Origin: Citrus sinensis
Taxonomy: Eukaryota > Streptophyta > Magnoliopsida > Sapindales > Rutaceae
Direction: 5' to 3'
DNA: 64,000 nucleotides
Assembly: GCF_022201045.2 (NCBI RefSeq)
Contig: NC_068563.1
Coordinates: 23,843,001 to 23,907,000, forward strand
The position numbers were made by a program, and so were the translations under genes. Below the pieces are notes generated by a model. The model was not told where the DNA came from. It worked only from the letters and a program-made list of their open reading frames with translations, and did no database searches. Positions 49,105-57,865 of this stretch are shown here, in pieces (position 1 is the stretch's first letter; every line of letters starts with the position of its first letter).

Positions 49105-50157
49105 CTAAAACACTTTGAACGCCCAAAACGCTACAAGCACGACAAGCCCGGCGGCAAGACAAACATTATTCAATACCCTTTCTGCCCATTCCTTTTTCTC
49201 TTTTCTATCAATTTTCCTCATCAAAAACTCCTCATATCTCTCTTTCACTTCCTCTCTCCTCCCATTCTTTCTCTTCCCACTCTCCATAACCCCTTGCAAA
49301 ATTACCAAACCATCCTTCCCACTCAAATTCCTCCCCTCCATATCCTTCATTTGCATGTTCACTTCTTTCACGCATAACATTTCCTCTCCTTTCTTTTCCC
49401 TTCCTCCAAGTGTTACCATCACCTCACACTCCACGCACTCCCTCGCCGGAAACAATCCCCACCGTTGATTACCACCTGCGGCGATCACCACCGCATACTT
49501 CACGTGCAAGTCACTTGTCAACCAGTCTTGTCGCACGGAAACCGGCCACCGGCTGGATAAGTTCACCGCCCGGTTTCTGCTAGAGTCGATTATTATCCAA
49601 CTCAATGTCAAGTTCTTTTCAAGCTCTTCAAACAGTATATTTGCTTCACTCACAAAGGGTATCTTCGTCGTCGGAACGGAATCTTTCGCGTCCACCAGGT
49701 CAATCCTGAAAGGTGGGAACTGAAACCATCCGGTTACTGTCTCATTCTCTGTAACCCTAGAGAAGACGGGATCGTTTCTGTAGTAAAGATCAACGGCCGA
49801 GATTATCTGTTCGGTGACAAGTAAAGAATCATCATCATGAATGCGTTTTGAGGGTTGTTTTTGGCAATCAAGAACCGGGAATGAGTGAGAGAAAAAAGAC
49901 CGGTGACCACCTCCGGGGTAGGAGGAGACGAGGGTTCGCACACGTGGGTCGTTAGAGGAAGGCCACGTGGATGAGCAGATATGTTGCCAGAGTTTTTCTT
50001 GTGCACATAGAGAGTGTAGATGAGATGAAGTGCAAGCTGCGGCAACGAGAGTCTGGCCGTCGAGTCGGGTTAAGATATGAGTCTCGATGATGTCGGGAAG
50101 CAAGCTTGTGATGCCTTGATGGCTTGTCAATTTTGTGGGACAAGGAGAAGAAGCCAT
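49105..50157 (-). CDS. F-box protein (At2g27310-like), copy 2
   Basis: Intronless, 350 residues. It has the same order as copy 1: F-box near residues 18-66 (LLPDIIETHILTRLDGQTLV, CTSSHLHSLCAQEKLWQHIC), then STWPSSNDPRVRTLVSSYP, HRSFFSHSFPVLD, NLTLSWIIIDSSRNRAVNLS, VNMQMKDMEGRNLSGKDGL, a basic stretch (RKIDRKEKKEWAERV) and a C-terminal hydrophobic segment (LAAGLVVLVAFWAFKVF). It is predicted to be the substrate-binding part of an SCF ubiquitin ligase, perhaps membrane-attached. The two genes are on the same strand and differ at many positions, so the duplication is not recent. Confidence 0.88.
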   Translation of the reverse strand: MASSPCPTKLTSHQGITSLLPDIIETHILTRLDGQTLVAAACTSSHLHSLCAQEKLWQHICSSTWPSSNDPRVRTLVSSYPGGGHRSFFSHSFPVLDCQKQPSKRIHDDDSLLVTEQIISAVDLYYRNDPVFSRVTENETVTGWFQFPPFRIDLVDAKDSVPTTKIPFVSEANILFEELEKNLTLSWIIIDSSRNRAVNLSSRWPVSVRQDWLTSDLHVKYAVVIAAGGNQRWGLFPARECVECEVMVTLGGREKKGEEMLCVKEVNMQMKDMEGRNLSGKDGLVILQGVMESGKRKNGRREEVKERYEEFLMRKIDRKEKKEWAERVLNNVCLAAGLVVLVAFWAFKVF

Positions 50158-51369
50158 TGCTTCTTAATTTTTTTTTTTTTAATTGTTTACCTCAAAATGG
50201 AGTTTGAATGTTGGGTTCGTTTATAGGCAAAAGAGTTAGGTCTAATTGGTCTAATAAAAATATTGAAATAAATATGATAAAAGGTGGATCAGTTTTAGAA
50301 TATGTTATTCTTTGGTTAATCCAATCGTAGGATAAGTTGATTGGCTTTAATGTAATGAGCAAGATTTATGAATTAAATTCTAAAAGTCAAGGTTGGTAGG
50401 CTATAGACAAATGGATAAAAGATAGAAAAGGGGAATTTCCAGGCAGTGGATGACAAAGAACAAGGAGCCCTAAGGCGTGTGGTCGAGTGTTTTTTAAGTA
50501 AATTTATTTAACTAATTACTTGAATTCAAGTTTTGAGAAAGATAGAGTTTTGGGAAAAATAGAGGGCTAAACATTGATTTAGGTTTTGTTCCACCATCTA
50601 AGAAAAGTAGAGGGTCAAAAATCAAAAAGGTAATTTTTCCTATTATCTACCTCTTAAAAGATGAAAAAAAATATATATTGCGGTTTATGAAAAAAAATTG
50701 TGTTTTTCTAAATTTATTTTTCCATAAATACAAAATACAATCATAAGATAAGAGGATTAGGTAGTTTTTTTGTGATTAAAATTATGTTCGAATTTTAGGG
50801 GAGATAAAAACCTAAAAAAGTCGTGAATCTATAGAATTCGTCAACTCCCCTAATTTTTTTTTTCTTTTTCTTTTAAAAATATCTGTTAGGGATCTGTTTT
50901 TCTTGTCAATAAAATAATAAAATGAAAACTTATAAGGAAAAAAAATTTCAATTAGTATAAAACTTTTTTTTTAAAAAAAAAACTACTTCCATTTTTTTTT
51001 TTTTAGGGTTTGGAAGTCTAGTCATCGTGATTGATTGTCACTACCTGTAACTGTAAGACATCCTAACGCGTGAGTTGTGACCAAGACCTTATCCTCTCAG
51101 GAAAAAAGTGGATGAAAATGTTTGCGGCATGGAACAGAGAAACGTCACAACACAAGTTAGTTCGGATATTCTTTTTTAATTCACTTGTAATAATTCTGTT
51201 AAAAAAAAAACAAAGAGAAATATAGTGTTGTTTTTCTTTCAGCACTCTGGTGCGAGATATTCATTGCCGTGACGTGGCTTAAATTTAGCAAATAGATAAT
51301 TCTATGTAAAAGTGATGCTGTAATTACATAATTTGGATAAAAGACATTAATACATTTGTCGTACTAAAA
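50158..51369. other. Intergenic upstream of F-box copy 2
   Basis: AT-rich; the first few hundred bases are the likely promoter. No other gene seen. Confidence 0.35.
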
Positions 51370-52728
51370 GAGTACGTTTAGCACACTATATTATAATATT
51401 TTATATTATATTATTTTTAATATAACTAAATAATTTGTTTAGTGCTACACTTTATTATATTAATATTTTTGTGATTAATGTAAATTATAGAAGTCTTAAA
51501 TTTTAAAAATTTAATATTATTTTTTAATATAAATGTTAAAAAAATCATAATTTCCATAAAGATCAAAACTTATAACCTTATATTTTCCACAACATAACAT
51601 TTATTTTTCAATATTTTCTAAATATATAACATGTGAAATAAAGATCAAAGTAAATAATTTAATCGAATAATCTCTAAATAATATCATAACATAATAATAT
51701 TTACTAACATTATTATTTTATTGGTATTAGTTTTAAATTAATATTATTTAAATTTATTCATATACAAATATTTATTATTAGTTATATTAAATTGTTTAAT
51801 AATAATCAATTTTTACATATTAATTATTATAATATAATTAAATAATGTAATATTATGTAATATTTTTATTTTTATATATTATTTAAGTACTTATAATTAG
51901 TTATATTAACTTATTAAATATTAATCAATTTTATATATTAATTATTATATAATTAAAAAATAAATTATTTAGTTATATTTTTAATATAATAAAAATTAAA
52001 ATATGAATAATAAATTATTAGTTATATTTATTTATTATTATTTATTTAAAAAAAGATAAAAGCAAAACAATAATGCAGCAGCTGCCGCATTGACTAAACC
52101 TTACTTTGCATTTGCACAACCCCTTTAACCCATTACAATTTCTTTTCAAATATAGTCTTGTTATTAAATTAATGTGAACGGTATTTTAATACCCTATGAG
52201 TATGTTTGGCGGGCGGGTCTACAAGGGTTTGTCTTGTAATATAAATTCAGACTCGCGTTTGGCTGCAAAAAACAATAACCTGACTTGAAAAGATTGTGCG
52301 GCAATTGAGGTGCAAAAAAGACCCGCCTCCCCCTGCGTGTCTAAATTGCACATCTCTTTTTCTATTTTAACTATTATTTATATTAGTTATTAAATTCAAT
52401 ACAAATCAAATATAATATTTCTTTAACATATTAATTTATGTTTAATTGATGAATAAGAAAAGATGCTGAAATCTACTTCAGATAATTATATTTTTATTAA
52501 TAAATCTAAATAATAAATTAACTTAATATTAAAATATTTATTAAATTCATATAATATTAATTTAAAAATAAATAAATAATAGCTATTTATTATTATTTAA
52601 TATTATTAAATAATAAAAATATATAATACATTCCATATTCTACCAAACATGGTACTGTATTATTTAATACATTCCAATACAATACATTTTATTACAATTC
52701 AATACAGTGCGGCACACCAAACGCACCC
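51370..52728. mobile_element. Probable long MITE-like element
   Basis: The outer ends GAGTACGTTTAGCACACT and the complement of CAGTGCGGCACACCAAACGCACCC resemble each other as inverted repeats. The interior is made of TTATTATTTAA-type AT repeats. A GC-richer block at about 52200-52350 (GGCGGGCGGGTCT .. AGACCCGCCTCCCCC) is itself an inverted repeat and may be a nested insertion. No clear target duplication. Confidence 0.4.
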
Positions 52729-53227
52729 TATAATCCTATAATTCGAACACATCCAAGGTGATGAACTGAGACAAGCAAATCAAAACCAAATGATTTCAAC
52801 AACATAATTGGAATGATAAAACAAGAATGTTCTACATAAAGTTGTGGTTCTGGCTTATTGACAATCATTCAAGCAAATTTACTTCCAAGAAACGTGTAAC
52901 ACGAGGGTGATTCCCACATTGATGATACACACAATTGAGGTCTTGGCCACTGTGAAATTGCAGCAGTAGCAACAATGGCAAGCATTAATTGCAACCCAGG
53001 CTAGCATTCCATTAAAGACCAGGGATGGCTGGACTCGAGAAGCAAAATGGGATGTTAAGCATCAGAAACCTTCTTAAAAGAAAAGCAAGTTTCACCGTCA
53101 AAACTCACCGAGTACACCTGAGAGTTAAGCTTCTCAAAGAATAATTATCAAACTCAATAAGAGATGAACAGTAGCTCAACTAAAAGGGTTTCAAATAATT
53201 CACGCAGCTCCATCACAGTATAAGCAA
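52729..53227. other. 3' flank of the LRR gene
   Basis: Probably 3'UTR and downstream region of the minus-strand LRR gene. No other feature seen. Confidence 0.4.
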
Positions 53228-53343
53228 TCACTCATCACCCCAAGTTACTGGTCCACCCAATCCAACTTCAGGTTCCTGAGACAATTGAATTGTCAGACCC
53301 ATACCCCTGTTTTTAGATTTCTTCTTCTTAGCAGAAGAGGTAA

Positions 53344-54004
53344 TGTTTGAGGGAAATACTTCGGTGAGACCAGACGTGATGAGCAGATGTTTGGTGGCAG
53401 AATTCTGCGAGCAGGTGTCTCCTGTAAGAGCCAGGTAGCAAGGGAACAGGAGCAGGAATATTCTGCTCGTCCACGAATATGCCATTCGCGAGGCGGAACC
53501 CTTGCTAGAGGCATAGGGTCACTCTCGCTAGGGTTCGAGGAGAGGAGACCCGGTCAACGGCAGTTGGCGAGACGTGCCTTCCTATCCGAGAATCAAGGCA
53601 CGAGTTCCATCTCCATTCGCCCATCATGACGATAATGGGACATCCACATCCGAGCGTGGGGAGAACAACGGGCGTAAACTGCGGAAGACTGGGACTCAGA
53701 GGAAGCCTATAAAAAGGTAGCCAACGAAGGTAAAAGGGTTAGATTTTTTGTTGTTTGAACTAAGCAAAAGAGAGAAAACAACCTAACAGCCATAAGATTG
53801 GTGGCAAGCGTTCCCCGAACCTTCATATCTGACTTGAGCGTCGGAGGGTTTGCGCCGGGAAAACAACCGGCGTACTCTGACCTGTCTGTGTGCGCAGGAA
53901 CCTCTGGAGAAGAAGCTTTACGAGGAGAGATCCTGGTCGTGGTGAAGTTGATTAAACAGAGACTCTGGTCGTAGAACGAGGAGAATCAGAATCTTGCATC
54001 AACA
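53344..54004 (+). repeat. 5' LTR of the Gypsy element
   Basis: TG..CA ends (TGTTTGAGGG .. GCATCAACA). A TATA box TATAAAAAGG lies at 53708-53717, so transcription probably starts some 30 bases downstream. Confidence 0.93.
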
Positions 54005-54024
54005 TTTTGGCGCCGTCTGTGGGG
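54005..54024 (+). other. Primer-binding site
   Basis: TTTTGGCGCCGTCTGTGGGG begins directly after the LTR. The TGGCGCCGT core is the usual tRNA-complementary start in plant Gypsy elements. Confidence 0.75.
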
Positions 54025-54081
54025 AGCTGAGCAAAAAGCTTCTTTTGATAGCAAGAAGAGAAGGGAAGTAGCTGAAAAGCA

Positions 54082-54930
54082 ATGGAGACAGGAGGAACTA
54101 GTGCACAAGGGGGTGATATGAGGCTTAACGATTCCGTGACGCTAAGGGTGATAGTCGGGGGCCCAACATTGGCTGGAGATTCCAACAGGTCGAGGAAGAA
54201 TTATGCTAGATACACCATGACCAGCAAAGAGGTATTCTTCAACACCCCAGCAGCCAAACGAGCAAGGGTCAGGCAAGTGCCAATCATGTGGACGGATGAA
54301 GACAAGGAAGGGATTCTATACCCCCACGATGATGCTTTGGTCATCAAGGCTACGGTCGCTAGCAAGAAGTTTGACCGGATATTGATTGATACATGGAGCT
54401 CAGTTGATGTGCTATTTAAGTCAACTTTGGAGGAGATGGGAATAGCAGACCGGAGGTTGGAATACACCAATACCTCCTTAAAGGGGTTCGGAGGGGGAAA
54501 GCTGGTCCCTCTGGGCGTGGTCGAGCTGCCTATCACGATTGGGAGCTCCCCGACGGAAAGGACAATGATACTAGACTTTGTGGTGGTGGATGAAGAAGGT
54601 CCTTACCAGATGATCCTAGGTCGGCCGTTTCTAAGGATGAGCAAAGCGGTATTGTCCATCCATTATCTGGCTCTCAAGTACCGGGTGAATGGGGTAGTTG
54701 GTGTGGTACGAGGGGACCAGAGAATTGCTAGAAGCTGCTACTCCTCGGCAGCAAAGGAGGCAATGCAGATAACATCCCTTAACACCCGAGTGGAAAGCAA
54801 GAAGGGCAGACAAGAACCTGTAGAGGAGCTGGAGACAGTAAGCGTGGGACCAGAGAATCCGGGAACGACGATCAGAATCGGGTCGAAACATAAGAAAGAG
54901 CAGAAGCAGGAGTTAGTGAAATTCTTATAG
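54082..54930 (+). pseudogene. gag start fused to retropepsin (aspartic protease) domain
   Basis: 282 codons. After about 40 residues that look like a gag start, the frame goes into a Ty3/Gypsy retropepsin: FDRILIDTWSSVDVLF, LKGFGGGKLVPLGVVELPI, MILDFVVVDEEGPYQMILGR and PFLRMSKAVLSIHYLALKY. The catalytic motif should be DTG(S/A); here it is DTWSS, so the glycine is lost and the protease is very likely dead. Most of gag is missing between the start and the protease. A stop (TAG, 54928-54930) follows KQELVKFL, where the polyprotein should continue into reverse transcriptase. Confidence 0.82.
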
Positions 54931-54954
54931 GCTCATGCAGATGTGCTCGGTATT

Positions 54955-55260
54955 GAATCTTGATCTACTAACGGAAAATAAGGATCAAGCAGCCAAGCGA
55001 TCAGCCATTTACCAGCAGAGGGTTGCTCGGTATTATAACCAGGACGTGAATGTATGGCAGTTCAAGGTTGGAGATTGGGTGTTAAGGAGAGTAAATCAGA
55101 ACACAAAAGACTTGACTCAAGGAATGCTCGGTCCAAATTGGGGGGGCTATATAGAGTCAGGCAGCTAGTTGGACCAGGAGCCTACAAGCTGGTCCGCATG
55201 GATGGCCACGAGGTGAAGCGCCCATGGAACGCAGCACATCTCAGGAAATATTTCCAGTAA
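54955..55260 (+). pseudogene. Integrase C-terminal remnant
   Basis: The frame LDLLTENKDQAAKRSAIYQQ, then RVARYYNQDVNVWQFKVGDW and LGPNWGG, is the chromatin-side end of a Gypsy integrase. A run of seven G (55140-55146) shifts the frame. The rest (YRVRQLVGPGAYKLVRMDGH, then PWNAAHLRKYFQ) is in the next frame, ending at 55260. One base missing from the G run would explain it. Catalytic core absent. Confidence 0.8.
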
Positions 55261-55399
55261 GAGTTGTTAATATTTTCAAGTTCTTTCTGTTCGTATTTGC
55301 GGTTATTTATTTTATATCCAAAGCAAGTTCATGTAAAATCAAAACTTGCAATTAATGGAACGTCGAGGAATGTCAGTCACTTGAAACTGTGATAAATCT

Positions 55400-56755
55400 T
55401 CTAAGGCATGCAAAGGCTCGACAAGTCTCAAAGCCTGTTTTATGGCGGACAGAAGCCAAGCATGCCAGGATCTGCTCGGCCACGAGAAGGCTAGCAGAAT
55501 CCCCAAGCATCGAAGAAGTCACTAAGGCATGCAAAGGCTCGACAAGTCTCAAAGCCTGTTGTATGGCGAGACAGAAGCCAAGCATGCCAGGATCTGCTCG
55601 GCCACGAGAAGGCTAGTAGAATCCCAAGCTTTGAAGAAATCATCTAAGGCATGCAAAGGCTCGACAAGTCTCAAAGCCTGTTTTATGGCGAGACAGAAGC
55701 CAAGCATGCCAGGATCTGCTCGGCCGCGAGAAGGCTAGCAGAATCCCAAGCATTGAAGAAATCATCTAAGGCATGCAAAGGCTCGACAAGTCTCAAAGCC
55801 TGTTTTATGGCGAGACAGAAGCCAAGCATGCCAGGATCTGCTCGGCCGCGAGAAGGCTAGCAGAATCCCAAGCATTGAAGAAATCATCTAAGGCATGCAA
55901 AGGCTCGACAAGTCTCAAAGCCTGTTTTATGGCGAGACAGAAGCCAAGCATGCCAGGATCTGCTTGGCCGCGAGAAGGCTAGCAGAATCCCAAGCTTTGA
56001 AGAAATCATCTAAGGCATGCAAAGGCTCGACAAGTCTCAAAGCCTGTTTTATGGCGAGACAGAAGCCAAGCATGCCAGGATCTGCTCGGCCGCGAGAAGG
56101 CTAGCAGAATCCCAAGCTTTGAAGAAATCATCTAAGGCATGCAAAGGCTCGACAAGTCTCAAAGCCTGTTTTATGGCGAGACAGAAGCCAAGCATGCCAG
56201 GATTTGCTCGGCCACGAGAAGGCTAGCAGAATCCCAAGTATTGAAGAAATCATCTAATGCATGCAAAGGCTCGACAAGTCTCAAAGCCTGTTTTATGGCG
56301 AGACAGAAGCCAAGCATGCCAGGATTTGCTCGGCCACGAGAAGGCTAGCAGAATCCCAAGCTTTGAAGAAATTACCTAAGGCATGCAAAGGCTCGACAAG
56401 TCTCAAAGCCTGTTTATGGCGAGACAGAAGCCAAGCATGCCAGAATCTGCTCGGCCATGAGAAGGCTAGCAGAATCTCAAGTTTTGAAGAAAACATCTAA
56501 GGCATGCAAAGGCTCACCAAGTCTCGAAGCCTGTTTTATGGCGAGACAGAAGCCAAGCATACCAGGATCTGCTCGACCACGTGAAGGCGAGCAGAATCCC
56601 CAAGCATCGAAGAAGTCACTAAGGCATGCAATGGCTCACCAAGTCTCAAAGCCTGTTTTATGGCGAGACAGAAGCCAAGCATGCCAGGATCTGCTCGACC
56701 ACGCAAATGCGAGCAGAATCTCAAGCATTGAAGAATTTTCCAAGGCATGTGGCGA
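55400..56755 (+). repeat. 122-base tandem array inside the retrotransposon
   Basis: Eleven units of 120-123 bases plus a partial one, with anchors AAGGCATGCAAAGGCTCGAC near 55402, 55524, 55647, 55769, 55891, 56013, 56135, 56257, 56379, 56500 and 56620. The middle units are nearly identical and the outer ones are more diverged, as expected from unequal exchange. Each unit contains AGCCTGTTTTATGGCGAGAC and CAAGCATGCCAGGAT. Overlapping 69-codon frames, one per unit, are by-products. The array lies between integrase and the 3' LTR. Confidence 0.93.
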
Positions 56756-56930
56756 AACCATATGCCAAGCCAGAACTTGCTCAATCAGACGAAGACGAGC
56801 AGATTCTCAAACGAAAAATAACTCATGATTACAACACAAGAAAGTAATCAAAAAATATTTTTTAATTTGTTAATAATTAACAGAGGAGAGAATCTTTACA
56901 AACATGGTTCATTACAAGACAAGAAATACA

Positions 56931-57150
56931 TCAAGAAGATGGTGGATCAGTAAGCCAAGCAGCGTCGGCGGGCTGAGCCTCCTCAGGTGCAGGGGGGGTA
57001 TCACCAATTGCGTCCGGGGGGGTGCTCGCCTCGCCAACATCAGCAGGGATTGCATGAAGAGGAGAGCTTTCCTCCTCAATCACGATTGGCTAGACCCCTT
57101 GGGCATTTTCCTTGGCAGCCTTTTCCAGTCCCACGCGACCAAGAACCACT
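56931..57150 (-). pseudogene. Antisense open-frame remnant in the retrotransposon
   Basis: On the minus strand a frame reads VVLGRVGLEKAAKENAQGV, a TAG, then an acidic, proline-rich end (EEESSPLHAIPADVGEAST, PPAPEEAQPADAAWLTD) with a stop at 56931-56933. Tat/Retand-type elements often carry an extra antisense frame in this place. Here it would be a short, broken piece. The match is positional and compositional only. Confidence 0.35.
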
Positions 57151-57204
57151 GAGTTTCTACTGCTGGTCCATTACATTACCCAACACCAGAAATTGGGGGA
57201 CCGG

Positions 57205-57865
57205 TGTTTGAGGGAAATACTTCGGTGAGACCAGACGTGATGAGCAGATGTTTGGTGGCAGAATTCTGCGAGCATGTGTCTCCTGTAAGAGCCAGGTAGC
57301 AAGGGAACAGGAGCATGAATATTCTGCTCGTTCACGAATATGCCATTCGCGAGGCGGAACCCTTGCTAGAGGCATAGGGTCACTCTCGCTAGGGTTCGAG
57401 GCGAGGAGACCCGGTCAACGGCAGTTGGCGAGACGTGCCTTCCTATCCGAGAATCAAGGCACGAGGTCCATCTCCATTCGCCCATCATGAAGATAATGGG
57501 ACATCCACATCCGAGCGTGGGGAGAACAACGGGCGTAAACTGCGGAAGACTGGGACTCAGAGGAAGCCTATAAAAAGGTAGCCAACGAAGGTAAAAGGGT
57601 TAGATTTTTTACTATTTGAACTAAGCAAAAGAGAGAAAACAACCTAACAGCCATAAGATTGGTGGCAAGCGTTCCCCAAATCTTCATATCTGACTTGAGC
57701 GTCGGAGGGTTTGCGCCGGGAAAACAACCGGCGTACTCTGACCTGTCTGTGTGCGCAGGAACCTCTGGAGAAGAAGCTTTACGAGGAGAGATCCTGGTCG
57801 TGGTGAAGTTGATCGAGCAGAGACCCTGGTCGTAGAACGAGGAGAACCAGAATCTCGCATCAACA
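57205..57865 (+). repeat. 3' LTR of the Gypsy element
   Basis: Same length and ends as the 5' LTR; TATA box at about 57569-57578. Followed by the GGTAA duplication. Confidence 0.93.

Larger units (their letters stand above)
53344..57865 (+). mobile_element. Ty3/Gypsy-type LTR retrotransposon, deletion derivative
   Basis: 4522 bases with two 661-base LTRs and a perfect 5-base duplication GGTAA (53339-53343, 57866-57870). The primer-binding region TTTTGGCGCCGTCTGTGGGG follows the 5' LTR directly; this form is common in plant Gypsy elements of the Tat/Retand group. A purine-rich tract (AAATTGGGGGACCGG) precedes the 3' LTR. The inside has a short gag start, a retropepsin domain, the end of integrase, a 122-base tandem array and a short antisense frame. 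Reverse transcriptase, RNase H and the integrase core are missing, so it needed helper enzymes or was deleted after insertion. About 17 differences between the LTRs were counted by eye (about 2.6%). Confidence 0.93.

Noticed and set aside
53387-53629. 80-codon open frame in both LTRs
   Set aside because: It lies over the LTR and shows no domain; LTRs of this group do not code.
55400-56755. CRISPR-like regular repeat spacing
   Set aside because: The units are contiguous tandem repeats without unique spacers, in a plant retrotransposon.
55389-56847. Serial 69-codon open frames with the same sequence
   Set aside because: One per 122-base unit; 122 is not a multiple of 3, so they cannot be one protein and are repeat by-products.
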